Assembly: GCA_907163345.1 (NCBI GenBank)
Contig: CAJQUN010000449.1
Span: 1-64,000, forward strand
Direction: 5' to 3'
DNA length: 64,000 nt
DNA from: Haberlea rhodopensis
Taxonomy: Eukaryota > Streptophyta > Magnoliopsida > Lamiales > Gesneriaceae
The notes under the pieces are model-generated. The model had not been told where the DNA came from and ran no database searches. It worked only from the letters and a program-made list of their open reading frames with translations. Positions 22,016 through 33,660 of the stretch are shown here, piece by piece; within the stretch, counting starts at the first letter, position 1, and each line of letters begins with the position of its first letter. A program made the position numbers and the translations under genes.

Positions 22016-22415
22016 TATGCATGATTATGAATCAGGGACAACGATAAGAAGTTAATGAATAACCAGCATATTTACTTAACCAATGTTTCATTCATTTACG
22101 ATGATGTTTTATGATGTTGAATGAGATTGTATATGCTTATGATGTGTTGTCCCTGTAGGTACGCTTTTGGACTAAAGGACTAAGGGGTCGGGTTGAGGCA
22201 GTGAGCTACGAAGAACACAGGAATGTACTAGGAGTAGTATAAATCTAAACATGGACATTCTTTTGGAAGTGTAACGAATTTATTTTTGAAGTCCTTTATT
22301 TTGGCCTGTAATCCTGATAGCTCATGTAACAACCAGAACCTTAGAATGTTATTAATGCATGATTAGTCCTTCTTTGTCTATTAATCACTGTTAAGGTGGG
22401 AAGACCCCACATTAG

Positions 22416-22427
22416 TGGTATCAGAGC
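22416..22427 (+). promoter_or_regulatory. Primer-binding site, element D
   Basis: TGGTATCAGAGC, complementary to initiator-Met tRNA, four bases after the 5' LTR. Confidence 0.93.
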
Positions 22428-22615
22428 AGTGGTTAGATAACTCGGGAATGAGTGAAGGGTAGCATTAGCAATAAGTTGGCTAGGTGCTTACTTTTGAACA
22501 TGTTTTTATAGGTATGTTGCATATGAAGTTCCTTTGTTATGCTAACATGTTTAATTATCTAACGATGTGCTTTATGAACTGCTTTTGGTGTTATTATTAA
22601 CCCTTGTGTTGCAGC

Positions 22616-23769
22616 ATGGCAGCAAATATAGAAGTGGGTGACGTCGTTAGTGTAAATGCAAGTGCTGGGCGTACGAATCCATTGCCACCACCAGCCTTGG
22701 GCGAAGAACCTTCTGAACAACAGTTGCTACCCGGGGAGTTGAGCTTGGCTCAATTTATGATGTACCGACCCCCGATGTTCGAAGGAACTGAATCAGGGGA
22801 AAAAGCTGAAGAGTGGTTGGAGAGGATTGAACAGATATTTGTGGCAGCGCCTTGTGCAAAGACAGCCTGGATCAGATTGGCAGAATTTTAGCTGGCCAAG
22901 AAGGCACTGATGTGGTGGAAGACCACCGTGATTGAGCAAGAGGCTCTGGGGCAGGAAATAAATTGGAAGATGTTCCGAACACGGTTTCTGACCCGCTACT
23001 TCTCAGCCGCTGCAAGACAAGCCAAGGAGGATGAGTTCACCAGTTTAAGACAAGGTACCATGCATGTGTCTGATTATGCTCTGCATTACTGTTCCTTACT
23101 GCGATACGTGCCCCATATTGCTGCAAACCCTCAAGCGAAGATGAGGAATTTCATGAAGGGCTTGAGGCCGGAACTATATGATAGGGTAATTACCTATGAC
23201 CCTGCCTGTTTTGACGATGCGCTTTCACGAGCTGAACTAGCCGAACTGGGAGTTGGCGCATATCCTGATGCAGTGCCACCTCCAGCACCCCCTCAGAAAT
23301 CCATTTATGACAATTTGAAGCCCAGGGGTGATCAGTTTAAGCCTAGGGGAAACACTTCAGCGTCGAGATTCAGTGGCAAGAGGCCCGAGAATCGATGGAA
23401 AGGGAACCGTAGGAATGATGCTCCATCCGGGAGAGGACAGCCTCAGGGAGACAGATCTGGAAGAGTTCAGTGCACTCTTTGTGGACAACCACATTTGGCA
23501 AAGGATTGCGTAGGATGCTATGTCTGTGGCGATAGAGGCCACTTTGCTCGACAGTGTCCCAACAGGGGAAGACATCAGAACTCTACGGGGAGGCCTGCGG
23601 ACAGAGCGGCACAGCACCGACCCCCTTTCGCACCGAGGCAGTATGGAGGTCAGCCCATGGGGCCACCTCAAGGACAGGTGTATGCTTTAACTAGGGAGCA
23701 GGCTACAGCAGCTCCGGAGGAGGTTATAGCGGGTACGTGTCTTTTATTTACGCACCCTGCTCTTATATT
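22616..23769 (+). pseudogene. Element D gag and start of protease
   Basis: The ATG at 22616 follows TTGTGTTGCAGC. The frame is continuous to the C insertion except for TAG at 22889-22891 in LAEF-stop-LAKK, where A and C have CAG (Gln). The capsid domain covers about residues 40-210 (FEGTESGEKAEEWLERIEQIF, RYFSAAARQAKEDEF, SLLRYVPHIA, MRNFMKGLRPELYDR). A basic linker follows, then the CCHC knuckle CYVCGDRGHFARQC near 23518-23560, and ALTREQATAAPEEVIAGT leads into the protease. The codon split at 23768-23769 is completed by 32813 beyond C. Confidence 0.92.
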
Positions 23770-25904
23770 TGTAAGGACCCTAATCCTTAAGTGCGGAAAT
23801 AAGGCATAATAGAGCTAATATAATGATCAGAGTGCGAAAAGAACATGTTGAGTCTATGAGCTTAAGCATTACATGCCATAATAATAAGGAATTCCAAAAA
23901 GAATGGATTAATTACATTCCTCATCAATGAATGCTATCAACTAGTTTTACACTACTCCTAGAGTAGACACTAGACAAAATAATCCTGTCCTTTACTCCTC
24001 AAAAGAATGCTTCACAAGCTCACCACCTCAACCCGTTCAAAGCTTGCTATCATGCCAAAAAGGTACCTACAAGGACAACCCCCAAACATGAGCAATAATA
24101 ATCATTCATATTCAACACAATATGAAGATAAAGCGTAAATGCATAATCAATATAAAACACTTCCTGTTTTCCATGCATTTCAAACGCTTCCCGTTTGGTT
24201 GTCCCTGTACCACAACTCATGAGTATAATCAACAGATTATTTTTTAATGGCCAAAACATGTCATGACATCATATACCATCTTAACTGTACCACATATTGG
24301 TCACCATTCCCTAGTCTGTCCATCACAGTGTATTTTAATGCCCCTCGCTTATATTCATATGGGCGGCATAGGATAACCTCGCTACAATGGACATGCGGCG
24401 CTCCCACCCCTCGCTTCACAGAGAGCGGCAAATACCCTTTCCTCGCCCCATATGACAACCACGCTCAAATGTGACATGCGGCGCTCCCACCCCTCGCTTC
24501 ACATTTAGCGGAACCAATACAAAAAGCGGCAAGCATTAAAATCATCAAAGGATGACCACGACTCATGGGATGTGCATCCAATAATCATAATATGCATCTA
24601 ACATCAATATGCATAAATTACCATGTATATGCATCCACAATGCAATACCTCATATGGCATAAATCAACATGTATATGCATCCACAATGCAATACCACATA
24701 TATACTCGCATCCACAATGCATAAACAATGAGTATATAAAATACATGTTACCGTTGGGTGCCCGTACGTCCACTACGTACCTTTCCAAAATGTGGAATGT
24801 GGTTGGACCTCAATTCCTTGGCTGCGTTGCCACCTGGGTTGGTTCTACATATTCACAAATACCAATATTAGAACCCAATAATAGTCCAATACCAAAAATC
24901 CCACAAAAATAACCAAAAACACCCTTTTTGGTGTCTCGCGATCGATCGCCAACAAGCCCCGATCGATCGCGAGACTACACTGTCTCAGCCAACAAATTTC
25001 AACAATCCGCGATCGATCGCGGAGCTAGCGCCGATCGATCGCGGCCTCGCCGATCGATCGCGCGCATCTCGCGATCGATCGCTGAGGCTTACTGCCTCAG
25101 CCTTGCTGCTCGCGATCGATCGCGAGAAAAACGCCGATCGATCGCCGAGCTGTGGGCATGCGGGGTTTGGGCACTATTCACCCATCTTCAACCCCCACTC
25201 AAAAACACCCACATACACCAATATCAACCAAACCCCACAACTCAAAACCAACTATAAACATCAACATAAACTCAAATATACAACATCCAACCAAAATATT
25301 ACCAAAACCACAACACCCAACACAAACCCATTTTAAACCCTTCAAAACCAACCCAAACTAAAACAAATCTTTACAAAATTAAACATGAGGTATCCATACC
25401 TCTAGGGGACCTTAAATCACCCAACAATCTTCCACAAATCAAAGTTTGCAAGCACTTCTCTTCACCCAAGAGCTCAAAATCGAAAATGTGGAGAGGGGAA
25501 GGGTTTGGGTGTTGGAAATGATTTGGTAAAGTAAAAGTGTTGGATGGGGTGGGGTTGGGTATAAAAATGAGTTATTAAATCAAGTGCATACCAAAATAAT
25601 CCCATGGTGTATAAAACACCCCAACATGATATTTTTCAAAGCATTTACTCAAAATGCACCATAATATCAATTAACACATAATTTCTAATAAATTGCTAAC
25701 CAATGCAATTAAATCATGCTTCCAATAATATTTACCCAACATGCATTACATGCACCGTGAAATGCAACCCCGGGTCACCCTATCCACATGACCATGCATT
25801 TCCACATAAGGTAAATAAATCCAACATATAATCAATTACCACATAATTAATCATGTAAACACAATTAAAGCCAAATAGCAATTAACCATTTCGGGGATGT
25901 CACA
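23770..25904 (-). repeat. Element C 3' LTR
   Basis: In plus coordinates it begins TGTAAGGACCC and ends GGGGATGTCACA; on the sense strand TGTGACATCC to GGGTCCTTACA. It contains a palindrome cluster (24939-25144), a donor-like inverted repeat near 24766-24782, and tandem GCGAGGGGTGGGAGCGCCGC-type units near 24390-24510 that include a long inverted repeat (24462-24474 with 24499-24510). Confidence 0.94.
24939..25144 (-). repeat. CGATCGATCG palindrome cluster, element C 3' LTR
   Basis: Cores start at 24939, 24960, 25010, 25032, 25051, 25072, 25113 and 25135. Neighbouring spacings are 21, 50, 22, 19, 21, 41 and 22, that is about 21 bp or twice that. The right LTR cluster starts at 31861 and has lost one core. 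Confidence 0.9.
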
Positions 25905-25922
25905 ATACTCCCCTACTTATAA
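25905..25922 (-). promoter_or_regulatory. Polypurine tract, element C
   Basis: Sense-strand AAGTAGGGGAGTAT immediately before the 3' LTR start, matching the tract in A. Confidence 0.8.
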
Positions 25923-28067
25923 GATTTCGTCCTCGAAATCACATGCACTTACCCCAACAGAAACTAAACATAAACTCATACCAGAGAATAGTTCCGGGTA
26001 GTGCTGCACCATATGCTGCTCCGTCTCCCACGTAGCCTCCTCGACACCCCTGCGATCCCACTGAACTTTGATCATCGGTATCACTTTGTTCCGAAGTCTA
26101 CGGTCTGCTCTGTCCAGAATTCTAACAGGCCGTTCCACATAAGATACATCTGACTCTAGCTGAACTTCGGAAGGCTGTAACACGTGAGACGGATGCGGCT
26201 CATACTTCCGCAGCATCGATACATGAAACACATCATGTATACCAGATAAAGAAGGCGGCAAAGCCAGTCGGTAAGCTAAGGTGCCAATGCGCTGTAAAAT
26301 CTCGTACGGTCCAACGTACCTCGGAGACAGTTTCCCGCGCATTCCAAACCGCACAACGCCTCTGAAAGGCGAGATCTTCAAAAAGACCTTATCTCCCAAC
26401 TGAAACTCTAACGGTCTCCGCCGTTTATTCGCATAAGCTGCCTGTCTGTCTTGGGCCGCTTTCATTTTCTGCCTTATAATCTTTATCTTCTCTTCCATTT
26501 CCCGGATCAACTCAGGCCCTCCGACTGATCTACTGTCCAAATCATCCCAACACAAGGGCGATCTACATCGTCTGCCATAAAGAGCTTCATACGGAGCCAT
26601 CTGAATACTTGCCTGGTAGCTATTGTTATAAGAAAACTCTACCAGAGGCACTGAATCCTGCCAAGAAGCATCGAACTCCAATACACAAGCTCTCAACATG
26701 TCCTCGAGCGTCTGAATAGTGCGCTCGGTCTGGCCATCCGTCTGAGGGTGATAAGCAGTGCTCAATCTGACCTCAGTTCCCAAAGCTGACTGAAGGCCTT
26801 CCCAGAAATGAGATGTGAATCGCGGATCTCGATCTGACACAATAGAAACGGGGATCCCATGCAATCTCACCACATCTCTAATATACAACTGCGCCATCCT
26901 CAAGAATGTAAAGGTCATGCTATAGGGGATAAAGTGGGCTACCTTGGTCAATCTGTCCACAATCACCCAAATAGCATCGAAACCTGAAGCACTCCTCGGC
27001 AAATGAGTTACGAAGTCCATGGAAATGTGCTCCCATTTCCACTTCGATATCTCCAAGCTTCTCAACTTGCCGCCAGGTCTCTGCCTCTCTGCCTTAACCT
27101 GCTGGCAGATCAGACACCTCTTCACAAAAGCGACGACATCAGACTTCATTCTCTTCCACCAAAACTGACCACGCAGATCTCTGTACATCTTCTTCCCGCC
27201 TGGGTGGATGCTAAGTCTGCTACTGTGAGCTCGCTCCAAGATTCCCTTACGCAACTCCGGCGTACTCGGAACTACCCAGCGGTTACTCAATCTCAAAGAT
27301 CCGTCGTCGGCCACTCTGAACTTCGTCGGCTGACCAAGATGCACTATAGACAACCATCTCTGAACCTCAGCATCTGACCTCTGAGCTCTCCTGATGTTCT
27401 CATAAATATCTGGCTCAGCTAATAAGGTAGAGACATACACTGGCGATGCATCAATGTCGAAGTCATAGCCCAGATGGCAATAGGAGGTCATCATAGCCGA
27501 CAAATGGATGACGTCCTCCGCAGAACTCCTCACTTTCCGGCTCAAAGCGTCTGCTGTCAAATTGGCTTTCCCCGGATGGTACTCTATCTCGCAATCATAG
27601 TCCTTGAGTAGGTCCATCCATCTCCTCTGCCTCATGTTCAGCTCTGCCTGAGTGAATAAAAACTTGAGGCTCTTGTGGTCCGTATAGATGGTAAACGACG
27701 TACCATACAAATAATGCCTCCAGATCTTCAGGGCGAAGATGATAGCCGCCAATTCCAAGTCATGAACTGGATATCTGGTCTCATGCGGCTTCAACTGCCT
27801 CGATGCATAAGCTACCACATGCTTATCTTGCATCAGAACACACCCAAGGCCCTGAAGCGATGCATCAGTATACAACACAAATCTGGAGTTCTCCGTAGGA
27901 ATCACTAATACTGGCGCCGTCGTCAACCGGTGCTTCAACTCCTGGAAGCTCTCCTCACAAGCTTCTGACCAAAAGAAAGGCATACCCTTCTGAGTCAACT
28001 GAGTCAGCTGGCTTGGCAATCTTCGAAAAACCCTCAACAAAGCGCCGATAATACCCGGCCAAACCAA
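25917..28067 (-). pseudogene. Element C RNase H, integrase and chromodomain
   Basis: An open frame of about 700 residues. RNase H starts LYTDASLQGLGCVLMQDKHVVAYASRQLKPHE near residue 66. The integrase HHCC finger ends CLICQQVKAERQRPGG, and its catalytic core shows SMDFVTHLPRSASGFDAIWVIVDRLTK, IVSDRDPRFTSHFWEG and HPQTDGQTERTIQTLEDM. The GPY-like module and a chromodomain-like end (YVERPVRILDRADRRLRNKVIPMIKVQWDRR...ATWETE) follow, ending YPELFSG. The first 20 or so residues are out-of-frame RT. A 1-bp insertion near 28010 separates this frame from RT. Very similar to the corresponding part of A. Confidence 0.92.
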
Positions 28068-29358
28068 GAAAACTCCGAATCTCAGGCACAGAAGTGGGGG
28101 CAGCCCACTCCATCACAGCCTCAATCTTCTTGGGATCTACAGATATCCCGCTGCTCGATATGACATGCCCCAGAAACACTACACTGCTCAGCCAAAACTC
28201 GCATTTACTGAGCTTAGCATACAACTGATGCTCTCTGAGAATCTGAAGCACTGTCCTCAAGTGTTTCACATGATCTTCCTCGCTCCGGGAGTAGATAAGA
28301 ATGTCGTCAATAAACACGATGACGAATTGATCAAGATACTGCTGAAACACTCTGTTCATCAGACTCATGAAGACTGCTGGAGCATTCGTCACACCGAACG
28401 GCATCACTAGGAACTCATAATGCCCGTATCGTGTCCGGAACGCTGTCTTCTGCACATCATCCTCTCTGACCCGAATCTGATGATACCCGGACCTCAAATC
28501 AATCTTGCTATACACCCTGGTACCTTGCAACTGATCAAACAAGTCGTCAATCCTTGGGAGAGGATACTTGTTCTTCACTGTAGCCTTATTCAGCTGCCGG
28601 TAATCGATGCACAGCCGCATCGAACCGTCCTTCTTCTTCACAAAGAGAACTGGTGCGCCCCATGGCGACACGCTCGGGCGTATATAACCCTTGTCAAGGA
28701 GATCCTGCAACTGCTCTTTCAACTCCCTCAACTCCGCCGGTGCCATCCTATAAGGTGCACGAGAGATAGCGGATGTCCCTGGCAACAACTCGATCCCAAA
28801 TTCAACTTCCCTGGCCGGTGGAAATCCTGGGATCTCTTCTGGAAATACATCAGCAAATTCTGCCACAACTGGTACATCCTCAACCCTCAGTTCTTTACTC
28901 TTTCCAGACGTGTCCACGGCATAAATAAGATAGCCCGTGTGCCCACGTTCCAACAGCTGAGACATCTTGATCGCTGAAATCAACGGAATCTTCGCACGAG
29001 ATCCGTTGCCAAAGAAAGTCCACTGACTGCCCAACTCAGGTCTGAACTTCACTATCCTCTGTCGGCAATCTACCACTGCCTGATATCTGTTCAGAACATC
29101 AATACCCAAGATGCAGTCGAAGTCTGACATACCCAGTACAATCAAGTCTGATCTCAACTCGTTGCCCTCAAAATAAATGAGGCAGTCTGCCATAAACTGA
29201 TCCGCAACGACGTTTCTTCCAGTGGGTGTCGAGACAAGGAGAGGCGTGGGTAAAGAAGACGTGCGCATATGGTGTCTCTCCACGAATCCCACAGACACAA
29301 AAGAATGGGAGGCACCTGTATCTATCAAAACAAAAGCAGGGTACGTAATAAATGGCAC
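27955..29358 (-). pseudogene. Element C protease and reverse transcriptase
   Basis: Protease motif VLIDTGASHSFVSVGFVERHH near residue 11, second protease block SDFDCILGIDVLNRY, then the linker QWTFFGNGSRAKIP and RGHTGYLIYAVDTS. RT motifs: LCIDYRQLNKATVKN, YSKIDLRSGYHQIRV, YEFLVMPFGVTNAPAVFMS, catalytic FIDDILIYS and the end FLGLAGYYRRFVEGFSKIAKP, after which the frame is lost. The start is set by a 1-bp deletion near 29349 relative to A and D, not by a real initiation codon. Confidence 0.92.
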
Positions 29359-30481
29359 GTACCGGCAATCACCTCCTCCGGGGCTGCCTGAGCCTGCTCT
29401 CTGGTCAGTGCATATACCTGTCCCTGGGGCGGTCCCACTGTCTGACCTCCCGACGGACGAGGCCCAAACTGCTGCCTCTGCTGCACTGTCCTGTCCTCAA
29501 ACCTTGGCCTGCCGCCCTGATACTCTGACTGTCCTCCCCGTGCGGGGCAATACCGAGCAATGTGGCCCATCTTGCCACAGACATAACATGCAGGACACTT
29601 GTTTGAAGAATGTGGCCCTCCACAATTATTGCACTTCGGCTCTCCCGGCCTATCCCCGTGTGAAGATCCTCGACTGGCGGACCAATTTCCCTTCTTGCCA
29701 TCCTGTTTCTGGCCAAAGTATTTCTTTCCACCATACCGCGAAGATGAAGAGGCACCACGGGGTTTAAATGGCTCACCCCGAGGCCTCAAACTGTCACTAG
29801 TCTGCCTCTGTTGCGGTACCGGTGGTGGCATGGCATATGCTCCCACTCCTAGCTCAGCAAGCTCCGCTCTTGTGAGAGCATCATCAAAAGAAGTTGGGTT
29901 ATTGATGATAACCCGGTCATAGAGCTCCGGTCGCAGTCCTTTCATGAAATTTCTCATCTTGGCACGTCCATCAGAGGCAATATGGGGGACATACCTCAGT
30001 AGTGATGAGTACTGTGTGGCATAGTCTGCCACTGTCATGTTCCCCTGCCTCAGACTTGTAAATTCATCCTCCTTTGTCTGTCTTGCTGCCGCGGAGAAGT
30101 ATCGGTTCAAGAACCTGGTCCTGAAGAGCGTCCAATCAATCACAGTACCTAGTGCTCTCATCTCCATCACTGTGCTCCTCCACCACATCAATGGTTTCTT
30201 AGCCAACTGGAACTCCGCCAGCCTCAGCCAAGCAGTAATAGCACAAGGAGCCGATACAAAGATCTGCTCAAGTCTCTCCAGCCACTCTTCAGCTTCTTCT
30301 CCGGACTCTGTCCCCTCAAACCGGGGCGGATGATAAGACAGAAACTGAGTCAAGCTAATCTCACCCGGTAGCAATAACTGAACTATTGGTTCCATCCCGA
30401 CAGCCGGTGGAGGTAGAGATTAGCCTGTCCAATACTCGCATTTACACTCCCAACATCTCCGACTTCCTCATTAGCAGCCAT
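29325..30481 (-). pseudogene. Element C gag
   Basis: The true ATG is at 30481-30479, one base after a CAG acceptor-like site, and encodes MAANEEVGDVGSVNASI, close to the D start. A frameshift near 30415-30425 then leads to a stop; the remaining frame from 30395 covers the capsid domain (FEGTESGEEAEEWLERLEQIF, SLLRYVPHIA, MRNFMKGLRPELYDR), a Gly/Ser/Arg-rich linker and the CCHC knuckle CYVCGKMGHIARYC, ending ALTREQAQAAPEEVIAGT. A 1-bp deletion removes the link to the protease. Confidence 0.9.
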
Positions 30482-30676
30482 GCTGTAACACAAATGTTAA
30501 CAACAATCCAAAGCAATATATATATCATGTCGTTAGATAACAGGAGTGATATAAGCATGTTAGTATAATCAAATATACACCAATATGCACCACATGCATA
30601 AACATGCTTCAAATGTAAGCACCTAGCCAAACATGCTAAGGCTACCCTTCACTCGTTCCCGGGTTCTCTAACCACT

Positions 30677-30688
30677 GCTCTGATACCA
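30677..30688 (-). promoter_or_regulatory. Primer-binding site, element C
   Basis: Sense-strand TGGTATCAGAGC, four bases inside the 5' LTR at 30693. Confidence 0.93.
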
Positions 30689-30692
30689 CTAA

Positions 30693-32807
30693 TGTAAGGA
30701 CCCTAATCCTTAAGTGCGGAAATAAGGCATAATAGAGCTAATATAATGATCAGAGTGCGAAAAGAACATGTTGAGTCTATGAGCTTAAGCATTACATGCC
30801 ATAATAATAAGGACTTCCAAAAAGAATGGATTAATTACATTCCTCATCAATGAATGCTATCAACTAGTTTTACACTACTCCTAGAGTAGACACTAGACAA
30901 AATAATCCTGTCCTTTACTCCTCAAAAGAATGCTTCACAAGCTCACCACCTCAACCCGTTCAAAGCTTGCTATCATGCCAAAAAGGTACCTACAAGGACA
31001 ACCCCCAAACATGAGCAATAATAATCATTCATATTCAACACAATATGAAGATAAAGCGTAAATGCATAATCAATATAAAACACTTCCTGTTTTCCATGCA
31101 TTTCAAACGCTACCCGTTTGGTTGTCCCTGTACCACAACTCATGAGTATAATCAACAGATTATTTTTTAATGGCCAAAACATGTCATGACATCATATACC
31201 ATCTTAACTGTACCACATATTGGTCACCATTCCCTAGTCTGTCCATCACAGTGTATTTTAATGCCCCTCGCTTATATTCATATGGGCGGCATAGGATAAC
31301 CTCGCTACAATGGACATGCGGCGCTCCCACCCCTCGCTTCACAGAGAGCGACAAATACCCTTTCCTCGCCCCATATGACAACCACGCTCAAATGTGACAT
31401 GCGGCGCTCCCACCCCTCGCTTCACATTTAGCGGAACCAATACAAAAAGCGCAAGCATTAAAATCATCAAAGGATGACCACGACTCATGGGATGTGCATC
31501 CAATAATCATAATATGCATCTAACATCAATATGCATAAATTACCATGTATATGCATCCACAATGCAATACCTCATATGGCATAAATCAACATGTATATGC
31601 ATCCACAATGCAATACCACATATATACTCGCATCCACAATGCATAAACAATGAGTATATAAAATACATGTTACCGTTGGGTGCCCGTACGTCCACTACGT
31701 ACCTTTCCAAAATGTGGAATGTGGTTGGACCTCAATTCCTTGGCTGCGTTGCCACCTGGGTTGGTTCTACATATACACAAATACCAATATTAGAACCCAA
31801 TAATAGTCCAATACCAAAAATCCCACAAAAATAACCAAAAACACCCTTTTTGGTGTCTCGCGATCGATCGCCAACAAGCCCCGATCGATCGCGAGACTAC
31901 ACTGTCTCAGCCAACAAATTTCAACAATCCGCGATCGATCGCGGAGCTAGCGCCGATCGATCGCGCGCATCTCGCGATCGATCGCTGAGGCTTACTGCCT
32001 CAGCCTTGCTGCTCGCGATCGATCGCGAGAAAAACGCCGATCGATCGCCGAGCTGTGGGCATGCGGGGTTTGGGCACTATTCACCCATCTTCAACCCCCA
32101 CTCAAAAACACCCACATACACCAATATCAACCAAACCCCACAACTCAAAACCAACTATAAACATCAACATAAACTCAAATATACAACATCCAACCAAAAT
32201 ATTACCAAAACCACAACACCCAACACAAACCCATTTTAAACCCTTCAAAACCAACCCAAACTAAAACAAATCTTTACAAAATTAAACATGAGGTATCCAT
32301 ACCTCTAGGGGACCTTAAATCACCCAACAATCTTCCACAAATCAAAGTTTGCAAGCACTTCTCTTCACCCAAGAGCTCAAAATCGAAAATGTGGAGAGGG
32401 GAAGGGTTTGGGTGTTGGAAATGATTTGGTAAAGTAAAAGTGTTGGATGGGGTGGGGTTGGGTATAAAAATGAGTTATTAAATCAAGTGCATACCAAAAT
32501 AATCCCATGGTGTATAAAACACCCCAACATGATATTTTTCAAAGCATTTACTCAAAATGCACCATAATATCAATTAACACATAATTTCTAATAAATTGCT
32601 AACCAATGCAATTAAATCATGCTTCCAATAATATTTACCCAACATGCATTACATGCACCCTGAAATGCAACCCCGGGTCACCCTATCCACATGACCATGC
32701 ATTTCCACATAAGGTAAATAAATCCAACATATAATCAATTACCACATAATTAATCATGTAAACACAATTAAAGCCAAATAGCAATTAACCATTTCGGGGA
32801 TGTCACA
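30693..32807 (-). repeat. Element C 5' LTR
   Basis: This copy is nearly identical to 23770-25904. The GT of the donor-like GTACGTAGTGG is at 31702-31701 on the minus strand; with the acceptor-like AG at 30484-30483 the predicted intron is about 1.2 kb. One palindrome unit of 19 bp is missing near 31955-31965. Confidence 0.94.
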
Positions 32808-32812
32808 ATATT

Positions 32813-33660
32813 GATAGACACAGGTGCGTCACACTCTTTTGTGTCGACGAATTTTGTTGAAAGGCACCACATATGCACTTCTCCGTCGCCCATGCCTCTT
32901 ATGGTCTCGACCCCCGCTGGAAGAAGTTTGACTACGAATCAGATGGTCTATGATGGCCTCATTTATTTTGAGGATAATGAGTTAAGATCAGATTTGATTG
33001 TGCTGGGAATGACAGACTTCGATTGCATTGTGGGCATCGATGTTCTGAACAAGTATCAGGCGGTGGTAGACTGCAGGCAGAGGACTGTCCGTTTCAGGTC
33101 TAATATGGGAGTCTAGTGGACATTCTTTGGGGATGGTTCTCGCCCAAAGATTCCGTTGATATCTGCTGTCAAGATGGCACAGTTATTGGAACGAGGTCAT
33201 ACAAGATATCTTATCTATACTGTTGATATGACGGAAAAGAGGAAAGAGCTAAAGGTTGAGGATGTGCCCGTAGTGGCGGAGTTTGCTGATGTCTTTCCGG
33301 AGGAAATTCCCGGATTCCCACCGACGAGAGAGGTCGAGTTTGGGATTGAGCTGCTACCAGGGACGTCTGTAATTTCTCTTGCCCCATATAGGATGGCACC
33401 AGCAGAGTTAAGGGAGTTAAAGATTCAGTTACAAGAACTCCTTGAAAAGGGCTACATACGCCCTAGCGTATCGCCATGGGGTGCGCCTGTCTTATTTGTT
33501 AAGAAGAAAGATGGATCGATGCGTCTATGCATTGACTATAGACAACTGAACAAAGCTACAGTAAAGAACAAGTATCCACTTCCGAGGATCGATGACTTGT
33601 TCGATCAGTTGCAGGGTACGAGGCTCTACAGTAAGATCGATCTGAGGTCGGGGTACCATC
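32813..33660 (+). pseudogene. Element D protease and N-terminal reverse transcriptase
   Basis: Directly continues the frame of 22616-23769 after C is removed: IDTGASHSFVSTNFVERHH, FDCIVGIDVLNKY, then TAG at 33114-33116 where C has Gln (GSQWTFFG). The frame goes on through KIPLISAVKMAQLLERGHTRYLIY and RT motifs LCIDYRQLNKATVKNKYPLPRIDDLFDQLQGT and YSKIDLRSGYH, and is cut by E at 33660 in the middle of the following Gln codon. Confidence 0.92.

Larger units (their letters stand above)
20517..22411 (+). repeat. Element D 5' LTR
   Basis: Begins TGTAATACCC and ends AGACCCCACA, directly before the PBS. It contains the AAAATATC/GATATTTT inverted repeat (20683-20705), a palindrome cluster (21420-21568), a donor-like inverted repeat (21661-21677) and a hairpin array (21801-22015). 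Compared with the 3' LTR it lacks a segment of about 143 bp (present at 61714-61856) but keeps about 25 bp lost from the 3' LTR near 61658. Confidence 0.93.
23770..32807 (-). mobile_element. Element C: Tekay/Del-like Ty3/gypsy retrotransposon, complete
   Basis: LTRs at 23770-25904 and 30693-32807 are flanked by the target duplication ATATT (23765-23769 and 32808-32812). The order on the minus strand is 5' LTR (right), PBS, gag, protease, RT, RNase H, integrase, chromodomain, PPT, 3' LTR (left). LTRs are nearly identical apart from a 19-bp deletion in the palindrome cluster of the right copy and a few small changes. Three frameshifts stop expression; otherwise the coding region is full length. 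Confidence 0.95.

Noticed and set aside
24928..25257. Open frames rich in Asp-Arg-Ser over the palindrome clusters
   Set aside because: They come from translating CGATCGATCG repeats in several frames and both strands; the regions are LTRs.
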